Assembly: GCA_934178555.1 (NCBI GenBank)
Contig: CAKPQL010000002.1
Location: forward strand, 1-64,000
Direction of reading: 5' to 3'
Origin: an uncultured Clostridia bacterium
GTDB taxonomy: Bacteria > Bacillota > Clostridia > TANB77 > CAG-508
DNA length: 64,000 nucleotides
Positions 1 to 8,087 of this stretch are shown here, in pieces; the stretch's first letter is position 1; the number at the start of each line of letters is the position of its first letter. The translations under genes were made by a program, and so were the position numbers. The notes beneath the pieces are model-generated. The model was given only the letters and a program-made list of their open reading frames with translations. It was not told the DNA's origin and did not search any database.

Positions 1-106
1 AGAATCGTTATTTGCAATATAGGTGCTCAAAGTATTTATTTTAAATAATTTGTGACAAATGATTGACTAACCTACAGGTATAATTGGTGTAAATGCGAAA
101 TAACTA

Positions 107-135
107 TTGAAGACTTACATAAATCATGATATAAT
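107..135 (+). promoter_or_regulatory. Probable sigma-A promoter for the first small gene
   Basis: TTGAAG at 107-112 and TATAAT at 130-135 are separated by 17 nt, about 60 nt upstream of the start at 196. The -10 box is perfect and the -35 box matches 4 of 6. Confidence 0.5.
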
Positions 136-195
136 ATGCAAATTAGCAAAAGCTAATATTAGTAATCTCACGATACATTATGAGGAGGACTTTAG

Positions 196-525
196 ATGAA
201 AAAAATTATTAACATTAGTGGAGTACAAGATGCAAAGAACTATATAAATAGTTTTTTGACACGTGCAAATGAACATGAGTTACCACTAAAAAATGTAGAA
301 GTTGATGGATACAATATTATCTTTACATTTGGCAAATGGGGAGATATTAAATCACTTATTAAGGTGGAAGAGTATTCGAAGGCTGAATGTCTTTTTTTAT
401 CTTGGCGGAGTCAATCTGACAAAACTAATAACAAAAAAAACAGATACAAATGGACTGAGAAATGTATTGTTGAGACAACAACAAGATGGTTAGTGATTTT
501 TTCTAAAGACATTAGAAGAAATTAA
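196..525 (+). CDS. Small hypothetical protein (109 aa)
   Basis: I do not recognise this protein. It has 109 residues, no signal peptide and no membrane segment. It is basic toward the C-terminus, with a Lys/Asn-rich patch around residues 75-85. The start is supported by a strong GAGGAGG site 8 nt upstream of ATG 196. It has its own promoter and is followed by its own terminator, so it appears to be monocistronic. A shorter overlapping frame inside it has no ribosome binding site. It is probably a real but lineage-specific soluble protein of unknown function. Confidence 0.6.
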   Translation: MKKIINISGVQDAKNYINSFLTRANEHELPLKNVEVDGYNIIFTFGKWGDIKSLIKVEEYSKAECLFLSWRSQSDKTNNKKNRYKWTEKCIVETTTRWLVIFSKDIRRN

Positions 526-535
526 TAACTGCATT

Positions 536-573
536 AAGCACTTAAATACGTAATGTATGAGAGTGCTTTTTCT
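536..573 (+). terminator. Rho-independent terminator after the 109-aa gene
   Basis: AAGCACT at 536-542 pairs with AGTGCTT at 562-568 across an A+T-rich loop, which itself contains a small TAC/GTA stem. A T-rich tail follows the stem. Confidence 0.7.
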
Positions 574-640
574 TATTGTATAAAACTAAAAAAAACACAC
601 ATAATAAACGTATATTTAATTCTGAAAGGATGAGTAATGT

Positions 641-1111
641 ATGGATATTATGGATAAAATTGGACAAGCCACATCTAATACATGTAAAATAACAGTAACA
701 AAAACTAGTAAAATGGCACAAAGAGCAAAACTAAAAATGTATATAAATCAATGCAAAAATCAAATAGAAGAAGATTATAGAGCAATTGGAAAAAAGGTAT
801 ATGAAAAACATGTGAGAGAAGAAAATATAGATATAAGCAAAGATTTATATGAGGAATGTGAAAGAATAGATGAATTATCTAAAAAAATAGAAAATTCGAT
901 AGAGCATATACTTATTTTGAAAAATATGAAAAAGTGCCCTCAATGCTATGCTGAAATAATGATAGATTATAACTTTTGCCCCAACTGTGGTAAAAAGCAA
1001 AATAATGAAAATAGAGAAAAGCATATAATAGAAAAGCTACAAAATGATAAAATAAATAATACAAATAAAAATGAGGAAGAAATTGTAATTGAAGAGAAAA
1101 GTGAAGAATAA
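641..1111 (+). CDS. Zinc-ribbon domain protein with coiled-coil N-terminus
   Basis: This 156-residue cytoplasmic protein has a highly charged, probably helical N-terminal half (about residues 20-95). A single zinc ribbon follows near residues 99-118, made of CPQC and CPNCG knuckles 14 residues apart. The tail is Lys/Glu-rich and looks disordered. This layout, a helical region plus one C-terminal zinc ribbon, is common in clostridial proteins of unknown function. GAAAGGA lies 10 nt upstream of ATG 641. Another ATG at 637 is out of frame. A hairpin follows directly. No enzymatic motif is visible, and a role in protein interaction or metal binding is only a guess. Confidence 0.75.
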   Translation: MDIMDKIGQATSNTCKITVTKTSKMAQRAKLKMYINQCKNQIEEDYRAIGKKVYEKHVREENIDISKDLYEECERIDELSKKIENSIEHILILKNMKKCPQCYAEIMIDYNFCPNCGKKQNNENREKHIIEKLQNDKINNTNKNEEEIVIEEKSEE

Positions 1112-1112
1112 T

Positions 1113-1140
1113 AAAGGGTATCAGAAGATAGATACCCTTT
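1113..1140. terminator. Bidirectional terminator between convergent genes
   Basis: AAAGGGTATC (1113-1122) and GATACCCTTT (1131-1140) form a perfect 10-bp stem with an 8-nt loop. A-rich and T-rich flanks let it serve both the zinc-ribbon gene and the converging minus-strand gene that ends at 1140. Confidence 0.8.
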
Positions 1141-1421
1141 TAACGTCGATAACGTTCGTATAAATACTTAATAATCTGGTTAGCATTGCTATCATTGACA
1201 TTTAGAAAAAAATCATTATCTAAACTAATCCACATATTTATATTAAATTTATCATTATTATCTATAAAAACGCCAATAATATCAACAATTTCTATAGGAT
1301 TATCAAATTTTTTTTCCCATTTCATACTATTTTCATCACATATAGTATTAGAATAAAATTTACTTAAAAATCTATATATATCTTTTGGTTTAGAACTGTA
1401 TAAATCAATAATTGCATTCAT
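1140..1421 (-). CDS. Small hypothetical protein (93 aa)
   Basis: I do not recognise this 93-residue protein, which has no signal peptide or transmembrane segment. It is rich in Asn, Asp, Ile and aromatic residues, suggesting a compact alpha/beta fold. The start is supported by AAAGGAG about 5 nt upstream on the minus strand. It shares a bidirectional terminator with the converging zinc-ribbon gene, which supports a real transcript ending here. It could be an immunity-type or structural accessory protein, but nothing in the sequence decides this. Confidence 0.6.
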   Translation of the reverse strand: MNAIIDLYSSKPKDIYRFLSKFYSNTICDENSMKWEKKFDNPIEIVDIIGVFIDNNDKFNINMWISLDNDFFLNVNDSNANQIIKYLYERYRR

Positions 1422-1539
1422 TTTGTATCTCCTTTTATATAAATATTATTTGTTACAGTAAAGTAATTATACAAAGGAATAAAAGGTAATTTTTCGGAAA
1501 TACTGTAATTAAAAATGGAATGAATCAATGGAGGGAAAA

Positions 1540-2442
1540 GTGAAGACCAAGAAAATAATTTTGTTAATATTATATATATTGATTATGATAATTACTTTAT
1601 GTGGGTGTAATAATAAGAAAGAAGACAATATAATAGATGATAAAATAAATAGTGAGATACAATATTTAGATAAAAGAATAATAGGAATTATGAATAAATT
1701 AAATAACATAACATTAGAAAATTATGAAGTAAAAAGTAAAGAAACATCTTTGCAATCTGGAGGAGAAAGCAGTGGAGGGCAAGGTGAAGGAAAAAATGAT
1801 AATAGTAGTTCAGAAGAAAATGGAGAAAGTGGTGGCACTTCAGATGGTGGGGGAGCAAGCAATAATAAAAATTCAAGTAGCAATATAAAAGTGTTGCAAA
1901 TGCAACCAAGCAATATATTGGTTACAGATAAAAATGATATAGATTGGCTCACAATTAAAAGTGAAATTGAAGTAATGTACTCTGCATGGAATTCAATATT
2001 GATAGATTTGTATGATATAAATGTTAATAATGAAGATATATTAAGTTTTAGTAAGGCGTTAGATGATACGGTATTAGCTGCTAAGGAAGAAAATAAATCA
2101 AAAACTTTAGAAACATTGGCAAATTTATACTCTTATCTACCTAAATATATGGAGAAATTATCAGTCGACGAAGCTACAAAGAATACATTACAAATAAAAT
2201 TTTATATTCTAAATGCATATGCATTGTTAGAACAAGATAATTGGGTAGAAGTTCAAAATCAAATAAACCAAGCAGATGAGAGTTATACAAAACTAATTAG
2301 TGATGTGAAATATATAGAAGATAAGCAAGGAGAAGTAAGCAGAGTTTATGTGTTAATAAAAGAATTAGAAAATTCTATAAATTCACAGGATAAAGACATT
2401 TTTTATATAAAATATAAAAATTTGATGAATTCTATACAATAA
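1540..2442 (+). CDS. Putative lipoprotein with Ser/Gly-rich linker
   Basis: The N-terminus is a lipoprotein signal: a Lys-rich start, a long Ile/Leu core, then LCGC at the lipobox, so the mature protein should be lipid-anchored outside the membrane. A low-complexity Ser/Gly/Asn/Glu linker spans about residues 70-115. A helical domain of about 180 residues follows. GTG 1540 is preferred because GGAGGG at 1530-1535 sits just upstream of it; the in-frame ATG at 1528 overlaps that site. The protein has about 300 residues. The function is unknown. It lies upstream of a sortase in the same direction, with its own promoter in between, so it belongs to a cell-envelope group but not clearly to one operon. 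Confidence 0.75.
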   Translation: MKTKKIILLILYILIMIITLCGCNNKKEDNIIDDKINSEIQYLDKRIIGIMNKLNNITLENYEVKSKETSLQSGGESSGGQGEGKNDNSSSEENGESGGTSDGGGASNNKNSSSNIKVLQMQPSNILVTDKNDIDWLTIKSEIEVMYSAWNSILIDLYDINVNNEDILSFSKALDDTVLAAKEENKSKTLETLANLYSYLPKYMEKLSVDEATKNTLQIKFYILNAYALLEQDNWVEVQNQINQADESYTKLISDVKYIEDKQGEVSRVYVLIKELENSINSQDKDIFYIKYKNLMNSIQ

Positions 2443-2504
2443 TTAATATATAATGAACTTGTTTGGGAATGATGCCATATTATATAAATTTTATTTTATA
2501 TGCC

Positions 2505-2533
2505 TAGACTAAAACATTTGAATATGTTATAAT
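2505..2533 (+). promoter_or_regulatory. Probable promoter for the sortase gene
   Basis: TAGACT at 2505-2510 and TATAAT at 2528-2533 have 17-nt spacing, 31 nt before the sortase start. The -35 box is weak (4 of 6). Confidence 0.4.
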
Positions 2534-2564
2534 AAATATATATTGTTTTGTGGAGGTACAAAAT

Positions 2565-3287
2565 ATGTTTGATAGTAAATATGGAAAAGTTTTAACAGTA
2601 TTGTTAATAGTATTAATAATTGCAATAGTTGGATTATTATGTTTTTTTGGGTATGAGAAATTAAAAAAGAGTAAAAACGATAAAGAGGCAATAGCAGCGA
2701 TAGAGGAGTTTAATAGAGATCATGATATTAATCCAGATGCAACAGCAACACCACCAGTAGAAGAGACTCCATCAGACGACGATGGTGATGTTACAGAAAT
2801 TACTCCAACTACACCATCAGATTCAGGAAATTCTGGAAATTCAGGAAGTAATAGTTCTGCATCTAATTCAGATGGAAAGACATATTACAAAGGTTTTGTT
2901 ATGGTAGGATATATAGAAATACCAAAAACTAATGTAAAGTTACCAATTTTAGAAAAGGTTACAAAAAAGTCATTAGAAACATCAGTTGCTATAATATATC
3001 CATTAGAAGCAAAGTTAAATCAACCTGGAAATGTAGTAATAGCTGGTCATAATTATAGAAATCAAATGTTTTTCTCAAATAATAAGAAATTACAATCTGG
3101 TGATAAAATATATATCACAGATGAAAGCGGAAAAAAATTAACATATGTTGTATATAACAATTTTGAAGCAGCTCCAGAAGATACATCATTTTATGCTAGA
3201 AATACAGAGGGAGTTCCAGAAATTACTTTAACAACATGTACTCAAGATAGTAGCAAAAGAACGATAATATTAGCTAAAGCACAGTAA
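2565..3287 (+). CDS. srtD: Sortase family transpeptidase (class D-like)
   Basis: This membrane-anchored cysteine transpeptidase attaches surface proteins carrying a C-terminal sorting signal to the cell wall. Counting from ATG 2565 (240 aa), there is one N-terminal membrane segment (residues 9-29). A Pro/Thr/Ser/Asp-rich linker follows (55-103), then the sortase barrel. The catalytic triad is visible: His162 in AGHNYR, Cys225 in LTTC and Arg232 in SKRT. ATG 2565 is chosen over GTG 2550 because TGGAGG lies at 2551-2556, between the two. The subclass is inferred from spacing and the GYIEIP motif, so the symbol is tentative. A candidate substrate with an NPKTG signal is encoded at 36604-37965. 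Confidence 0.85.
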   Translation: MFDSKYGKVLTVLLIVLIIAIVGLLCFFGYEKLKKSKNDKEAIAAIEEFNRDHDINPDATATPPVEETPSDDDGDVTEITPTTPSDSGNSGNSGSNSSASNSDGKTYYKGFVMVGYIEIPKTNVKLPILEKVTKKSLETSVAIIYPLEAKLNQPGNVVIAGHNYRNQMFFSNNKKLQSGDKIYITDESGKKLTYVVYNNFEAAPEDTSFYARNTEGVPEITLTTCTQDSSKRTIILAKAQ

Positions 3288-3306
3288 ATATAATGATAGA
3301 GTGAAT

Positions 3307-3345
3307 AAAAATAAGTTTTACTGCTAATGTAAAACTTATTTTTAT
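3307..3345 (+). terminator. Terminator after the sortase gene
   Basis: A 15-bp stem (3307-3321 with 3329-3343) is closed by a 7-nt loop and ends in a T-rich tract. Confidence 0.8.
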
Positions 3346-3391
3346 TATATTATATGAGGGTATAAAAAAATAAAAAAATTTTAAAAAAGTA

Positions 3392-3420
3392 TTGACAAAG
3401 TAATACTAATATATTATAAT
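3392..3420 (+). promoter_or_regulatory. Strong promoter of tRNA-Gly
   Basis: TTGACA (3392-3397) and TATAAT (3415-3420) are both perfect consensus boxes with ideal 17-nt spacing, 20 nt before the tRNA. Confidence 0.85.
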
Positions 3421-3440
3421 CTATAACTGTCAGAGGTAAT

Positions 3441-3514
3441 GCAGGTGTAGTTCAATGGTAGAACCCCAGCCTTCCAAGCTGGCTACGTGGGTTCGATTCC
3501 CACTACCTGCTCCA
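3441..3514 (+). tRNA. tRNA-Gly (anticodon TCC), CCA encoded
   Basis: This 74-nt cloverleaf has a 7-bp acceptor stem (one G-T pair) and a perfect anticodon stem. The loop is CTTCCAA, giving anticodon TCC. The T-loop is TTCGATT and CCA is encoded at 3512-3514. A consensus promoter and a terminator make it an independent transcription unit. A variant copy lies at 5838-5911. Confidence 0.97.
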
Positions 3515-3520
3515 ATTAAA

Positions 3521-3553
3521 AAAACTTACGAACAGTCAAGTTCGTAAGTTTTT
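3521..3553 (+). terminator. Terminator of tRNA-Gly (copy 1)
   Basis: AACTTACGAAC pairs with GTTCGTAAGTT around the 6-nt loop AGTCAA, followed by a T run. Related hairpins occur at 4353-4382 and 5921-5952. Confidence 0.9.
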
Positions 3554-3620
3554 ATTTTATATAAATAATATCAAAAAAGAGGAAAAATTACTGATAATCT
3601 GTAAATAATTTTATTTATTT

Positions 3621-4061
3621 TTAAAGTTCTTTTTTTAGAAGATATTCTATTGTTCCGGGAGGACACCCTTTTATTTCTCCAAAAACATTGTAACCATTTT
3701 TTTCATAAAAGTCTCTTGCTTGAAAGTTCCAAGTTTCCATTCTAATTCCTATTAGATTTTCTTTTCTAGCAAATTTCTCTATTTGTTCTAGTAATTTTGT
3801 ACCTATATATTGTCCTCTATATTTTTTATCTATATATAATAAATCTAAAAAGTACCATTTGTATTTAATAAATCCAATAGCACCACCAACTACATTACTA
3901 TCATCATACACTATAAAATTTTGTTCTTTTTCTGCATATTCATCTTCATTAAATTTTGCTCTTTTATTAAACCATTCACAATGTTCGCTATTAAATACAC
4001 ATAAACTACTATCAATTTGTTTTTTTACATTTTCATCATTATTTATTTTTATTGTAATCAT
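3621..4061 (-). CDS. GNAT family N-acetyltransferase
   Basis: This 146-residue acetyltransferase transfers an acetyl group from acetyl-CoA to an unknown amine. The acetyl-CoA pyrophosphate-binding loop is RGQYIG (residues 82-87) with the following helix. ARDFYEKNGY near 115-124 is the typical motif B segment. GCPPG (132-136) near the end is a feature of a GNAT subgroup. The length suits a single-domain GNAT. An upstream GGAGA site supports the start. It lies alone between the tRNA-Gly copies. The substrate cannot be inferred. Confidence 0.9.
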   Translation of the reverse strand: MITIKINNDENVKKQIDSSLCVFNSEHCEWFNKRAKFNEDEYAEKEQNFIVYDDSNVVGGAIGFIKYKWYFLDLLYIDKKYRGQYIGTKLLEQIEKFARKENLIGIRMETWNFQARDFYEKNGYNVFGEIKGCPPGTIEYLLKKEL

Positions 4062-4393
4062 TAAAAAATCTCCTTAAAATTATAACTTTTTATTTTTAAT
4101 CTAATTTAAAAAAGTATATTTTGATTTATATTAGTCAAATAATTTTTTATCTAATAATACACCATATACAGCACTATCTACTAATAAAATTCAAGTTTTA
4201 AAATTACTATAATTATACATTAAAATACAATATTTTTCCATACTTCTTGAAAATATATAGGAAAATAATATAATAAATTTATCAGAGTGATTTAATCAAC
4301 TCTTGTAATCTTAAATTCGTTTACGTGCATAGTTAAGGTTTCGATTAAAATTAACTTACGAATAGTCAAGTTAATAAGTTTTCATATACCAAT
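4062..4393. other. Gene-free A+T-rich spacer with a decayed tRNA-Gly tail
   Basis: I see no coding frame with a ribosome binding site here. Its only structured part is the hairpin remnant at 4353-4382. Just upstream, segments resembling TACGTG and TTCGATT of the tRNA-Gly T-arm can be seen near 4322-4346, suggesting a degraded third tRNA-Gly unit. Confidence 0.4.
4353..4382 (+). repeat. Degenerate copy of the tRNA-Gly terminator hairpin
   Basis: The segment matches the intact hairpin at 3525-3552 at nearly every position, including the loop AGTCAA. Changes in the 3' arm (GTTCGTAAG became GTTAATAAG) weaken the stem. No functional tRNA precedes it. Confidence 0.6.
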
Positions 4394-4425
4394 AAAAAAG
4401 ATGGCTTATATTAGCCATCTTTTTC
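4394..4425 (-). terminator. Terminator of the minus-strand anchored protein gene
   Basis: AAAAAGATGGCT and AGCCATCTTTTT form a perfect 12-bp stem with a 6-nt loop, immediately beyond the stop codon at 4432. It could act in both directions. Confidence 0.85.
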
Positions 4426-4431
4426 ATTATT

Positions 4432-5031
4432 TTATAAACTTGAAGAAACTATGTAATTTTTTAATCCTTTTTTCATTGTATAGAATGTAACTTCTTTTGT
4501 TTGTTCTTCACCATCATATTTTACAGTTAATTTTGCTGTAACTTTTGTTAATTTTTTGTTTTCGTCTACTTTTTCTGTTTTAATATCTTTAACAGAATAT
4601 TTAATTTTTTTATCTTTAAAAGTATCTAGAGAATCTTGTAAGCTTTCTTCTGCGTCCTTTTTTAATTTTTTGTATTCTGATTTTTGATCTTTATCAAAAT
4701 CCTTAACTTGATCCATTATTTTATCATAATTGTCTTGGAATTTGCTAAAATCTGTTTTGCCTGAATAAGAAGTACAAGCTGAGAATGCACTAGCTCCTTC
4801 ATAATCCATAAGAGACATAACTTTTCCAGCGTCAGCTTTGTCAAAAGCCTTTACATAAGCCTTTACAGTATCTTTTGGGCTTCTTGTAAATAACATAAAA
4901 AATAATACTAATAAAATTGCAACTACAGCTACTATTATAGCAACTGGTTTAACATTAAAACTTTTTGGTGCATTAGAACTTGGTTGTGATACTGGTTCTT
5001 GAGAACCTAAATTTTCTTCATTGTTTTCCAT
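4432..5031 (-). CDS. Membrane-anchored protein of unknown function (paralogue A)
   Basis: This protein has 199 residues: a cytoplasmic Asn/Glu/Ser-rich N-terminus (1-27), one membrane helix (28-49), then an extracytoplasmic domain. That domain starts with a helical SPKDTVKAYVKAFDKAD segment and ends in beta-strand-like Lys/Thr-rich sequence. The pattern resembles the DUF4878/DUF5105 type of small NTF2-like extracellular domains, an inference from layout only. GGGAGGT lies 9 nt upstream, and a promoter precedes it at 5059-5087. A diverged paralogue follows upstream (5122-5679) with the same order of features. Binding of a small ligand or envelope component is conceivable; the function is unknown. 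Confidence 0.75.
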   Translation of the reverse strand: MENNEENLGSQEPVSQPSSNAPKSFNVKPVAIIVAVVAILLVLFFMLFTRSPKDTVKAYVKAFDKADAGKVMSLMDYEGASAFSACTSYSGKTDFSKFQDNYDKIMDQVKDFDKDQKSEYKKLKKDAEESLQDSLDTFKDKKIKYSVKDIKTEKVDENKKLTKVTAKLTVKYDGEEQTKEVTFYTMKKGLKNYIVSSSL

Positions 5032-5058
5032 TTTAAAATACCTCCCTTTATAGACATT

Positions 5059-5087
5059 ATAATATTATAATGTTTACTTCTTGTCAA
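5059..5087 (-). promoter_or_regulatory. Promoter for paralogue A
   Basis: On the minus strand, TTGACA (5087-5082) and TATTAT (5064-5059) are spaced by 17 nt, 28 nt before the start codon. A perfect TATAAT also overlaps, but at poorer spacing. Confidence 0.6.
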
Positions 5088-5121
5088 TATATTATCGACA
5101 AAAAAAACACATAAATTATTT

Positions 5122-5679
5122 TTAAAAATATATTCCACCATATATTCCTATTATACGATAATTATTTTTGGATTTTAATGTATAAAATGTCATATTATCT
5201 ACTCTTATGTCATCATCTTTTTTTATGGTGATATTAACAGTAATTTCAGATATATCATCAGAAGTATCAACTTTAGAAATTTTTATATCATTTATCGAAA
5301 ATATTACATTATCATGTTCTAATTCATCTACGATTGCATTAATATATCTTTTGGTGAATGAAACAGATTCTTTAAAGTTATTTTGCTCTTCTAAGGTATT
5401 ATTGGATAAAGCAATTAAGTTATTATTTAAATTATTAAAATCATTTGATGTTGATTTTAACATTAACATTTTTTCAAAATCTATAAAAGAACAAACTTTG
5501 TCATTATCATAATCTTGTAATGCATTTAAAAATGATAATATGGTAGACTTGGGAGTAGGTTTATTAATAAAAAATAAAACTATTATTAAAAGTAATAATA
5601 ATAGAACAATTGGAATTATTACTATTTTTATATTTTTGTTTTTTTTAATTTCATAAGTATATGAGTTATTATTATCCAT
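5122..5679 (-). CDS. Membrane-anchored protein of unknown function (paralogue B)
   Basis: This 185-residue protein has the same plan as paralogue A: a short Asn-rich start, a Lys-rich stop, one membrane helix (about 19-40), and an outside domain beginning TPKSTILSFLNALQDYD. That aligns with SPKDTVKAYVKAFDKAD of the neighbour. The C-terminal strands (VNITIKKDDDIRVDNMTFYTLKS) also align with the neighbour's last strands. It has its own promoter (5716-5743). The two genes look like an old tandem duplication, now strongly diverged. The function is unknown. Confidence 0.7.
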   Translation of the reverse strand: MDNNNSYTYEIKKNKNIKIVIIPIVLLLLLLIIVLFFINKPTPKSTILSFLNALQDYDNDKVCSFIDFEKMLMLKSTSNDFNNLNNNLIALSNNTLEEQNNFKESVSFTKRYINAIVDELEHDNVIFSINDIKISKVDTSDDISEITVNITIKKDDDIRVDNMTFYTLKSKNNYRIIGIYGGIYF

Positions 5680-5715
5680 ATAAAAAATCTCCTAACATAA
5701 GTAAACTGCAATAAT

Positions 5716-5743
5716 ATTATAATAAAACAAAATTAATGTCAAC
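5716..5743 (-). promoter_or_regulatory. Promoter for paralogue B
   Basis: On the minus strand, TTGACA (5743-5738) and TATAAT (5721-5716) are perfect boxes separated by 16 nt, upstream of the start at 5679. Confidence 0.65.
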
Positions 5744-5799
5744 ATAATAGATATTTTGTAGAATAATATTATAATAGTTAAATAAATTTAAAAAAACTA

Positions 5800-5829
5800 T
5801 TGCAAAGATAATAATAAATAGAGTAAAAT
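5800..5829 (+). promoter_or_regulatory. Weak promoter of the second tRNA-Gly
   Basis: TTGCAA (5800-5805) and TAAAAT (5824-5829) have 18-nt spacing. Both boxes are weaker than those of the first tRNA-Gly promoter, which occupies the equivalent place. Confidence 0.5.
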
Positions 5830-5837
5830 AATCATAT

Positions 5838-5911
<74 letters not shown>

Positions 5912-5920
5912 TTTGAAATC

Positions 5921-5952
5921 AACTTACGGACTTAAAAGTTTGTGAGTTTTTA
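5921..5952 (+). terminator. Terminator of the second tRNA-Gly
   Basis: ACTTACGGACTT pairs with AAGTTTGTGAGT (G-T pairs allowed) around a 2-nt loop, followed by a T tract. The next ~20 nt are almost identical to those after the first tRNA-Gly terminator, marking a duplicated block. Confidence 0.8.
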
Positions 5953-6050
5953 TTTTATATAAATAATATTAAAAACAGTGTCTAACCAGCACTGAATTTA
6001 TACTCCCGTACAAATTTGCATATAGAGTCACTTCAATTACCAATAACAAA

Positions 6051-6914
6051 TTAATATAAGTATATTCCTATGACTGATAAAATTCCAATAATTATAGCAA
6101 TAATCTTATTTAATGATAACTTATCAGTTCCAAAAATTATTGATAGAATAAATAGTAAGAATACTCTTATTTCTTGTATTATTGCATTTATAACAGCAGC
6201 TTCATTTACATAGCCCATTGTTCCAAATAAATTATATATTGATTCAAACAATGATATTAATAAAATCAATTTAATAGAACTAGTATAATTACTTTTCGTT
6301 TCTTTTGTTTTGTTCTTTTTCATCATAATAAAAAAGAACGGAATCGCAAAAAAATAATATCCAAAATTAATTGCTACTTCATTTGCACCAAAATCACTTG
6401 CAAACCTAATTAAATAAGGTTCAAATCCATAAAATAACATTGAGCAAAGTAATATTAGAATACCTGATATTTTAATTTCTTTAATTTTATTTTCATCTTT
6501 TTGTTTATATGTATCGTACGAAAATATAAATATAGATAGCATAAACATTGTAAATAAAAACAAAAACCATAGATTTATTTTTAAATAACCACAAATAAAA
6601 TCTATTGACAAATATACAAATAAACTACCAGACTCTATCAAACCAGTAAGGGCTATAGGTAATCTTTTTAATGCTTGTACATAAAGAACATATCCCAATA
6701 AAATACAAATTCCGTTTGCAATAATAAAAATCAAAGACGGAAATGTTACCGATATACCATTTATAATTCCATAAATTAATTGAATTATAAATGAACCTAA
6801 TGCAGTTCCAAACAATATAAAGTACATATTATATTTATTAACTGCTATGTCTAAGGTAAAATCACAAAAACTATTTGAAACTGTAGATATAATAGCTGGA
6901 ACTCTTTTATTCAT
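6051..6914 (-). CDS. EamA/DMT-type transporter
   Basis: This 287-residue hydrophobic protein has about ten membrane helices in two similar halves, as in the drug/metabolite transporter (EamA) family. The repeat is visible as two five-helix blocks split by a charged loop (TYKQKDENKIKEIK, near residue 130). The polar signature around SFCDF near the N-terminus fits. It lies 21 nt downstream of an MFS transporter and is probably cotranscribed with it and the HAD gene. The substrate is unknown; the neighbouring nucleotidase-like HAD hints at nucleoside- or phosphate-linked metabolites, but only by context. Confidence 0.85.
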   Translation of the reverse strand: MNKRVPAIISTVSNSFCDFTLDIAVNKYNMYFILFGTALGSFIIQLIYGIINGISVTFPSLIFIIANGICILLGYVLYVQALKRLPIALTGLIESGSLFVYLSIDFICGYLKINLWFLFLFTMFMLSIFIFSYDTYKQKDENKIKEIKISGILILLCSMLFYGFEPYLIRFASDFGANEVAINFGYYFFAIPFFFIMMKKNKTKETKSNYTSSIKLILLISLFESIYNLFGTMGYVNEAAVINAIIQEIRVFLLFILSIIFGTDKLSLNKIIAIIIGILSVIGIYLY

Positions 6915-6935
6915 ATAATACCTCTCAATTATTAA

Positions 6936-8087
6936 CTATAAAATTTTTTTATTGTTTTTTATTTCAATATTTATGAGAACTGAAGAAATAATTGATAATA
7001 TAAATATTACAATAAATATATTTTTATCAATAAATTTTGAAATAATAGATAAAGTAACTAATACTATAACTTCAGTAAAACACAAACTCATTTGTCCAAC
7101 TGATGATAATAAGTCATTATCATCTTTTGATTCTTTTATAATATTCTGTATTGATGTTTGGATTGACGTTTCATAAACTTTTTCTAAATTATCCCCAATT
7201 GTTCTATTAATAGAAATTATCAATTTGTTTTTTGCAAACAAATAAATTGTTGTTATAAAAATGCGCATTATAGATACCAAATTATTTGATTTTTTTATAT
7301 TTTTGTCAGCATATTTTCCGATTAACGTAACTGTAACAATTTGAAATACAAGCGATACGACAACAACTGTTGAAAACGCTTTAAAATCTTGTAATACTAT
7401 ATATAAGTACAATGAAACAAATAATCTTTCTATTATATGATTTGCTCTTAATGCATATATAATCTTATATTTACTCTTGCTATGTACCAAATACTTAATG
7501 CTAGCATTAAATGTACTAGATTTCATTTGTGGTTTATAATCAATTTGCAAAATCATAATATATTGTAATATAAAGAAAATAACAATTACAATAAATAAAA
7601 CTGCTGTATTATTGCTTATTACACCATAGGCTACAAAAAGGCTTGCCAAAACTGTTCCTAATATTTTGCTTATAAAATATAAGCTATTAAATTTACCTCT
7701 GTGTTCAGTTTTTACATATTTACTAGATAATGAATCAGAAGATGGATTTGAAAGTCCCATTAATCCCATTGCTATTACAAAGATTATAATATTACCATAT
7801 AAATTTTTACTATTAAGCATAAAATAAGAATTTATAATACTGAATATATTTGAAATAAATATACATTTTGCGATACCAATTTTATTTGATATTATTATAA
7901 ATAATGGAGTTATAAGTCCTGTAATAAGAAATCTTATACCATATATCAACAAAATTAAATAAATTGGTAATCCTGCTTTGTAAAGCATGACAGTACCGAA
8001 TGTCTCAGTTAAAGCGTTTGCAAAATTGTAAAAAAATATGCTTAAATACATATATTTATATTCTTTTTTGCAAAAATATTCTTTCAT
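6936..8087 (-). CDS. Major facilitator superfamily transporter
   Basis: This 383-residue membrane protein has about 12 hydrophobic helices. The cytoplasmic loop SSKYVKTEHRGKFNSLYF (residues ~123-140) resembles the conserved MFS inter-helix motif. It is probably a proton-coupled importer or exporter. Its start codon overlaps the stop of the upstream HAD gene by 4 nt (ATGA), so the two are translationally coupled. The EamA gene follows after 21 nt. The substrate is unknown. Confidence 0.85.
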   Translation of the reverse strand: MKEYFCKKEYKYMYLSIFFYNFANALTETFGTVMLYKAGLPIYLILLIYGIRFLITGLITPLFIIISNKIGIAKCIFISNIFSIINSYFMLNSKNLYGNIIIFVIAMGLMGLSNPSSDSLSSKYVKTEHRGKFNSLYFISKILGTVLASLFVAYGVISNNTAVLFIVIVIFFILQYIMILQIDYKPQMKSSTFNASIKYLVHSKSKYKIIYALRANHIIERLFVSLYLYIVLQDFKAFSTVVVVSLVFQIVTVTLIGKYADKNIKKSNNLVSIMRIFITTIYLFAKNKLIISINRTIGDNLEKVYETSIQTSIQNIIKESKDDNDLLSSVGQMSLCFTEVIVLVTLSIISKFIDKNIFIVIFILSIISSVLINIEIKNNKKIL

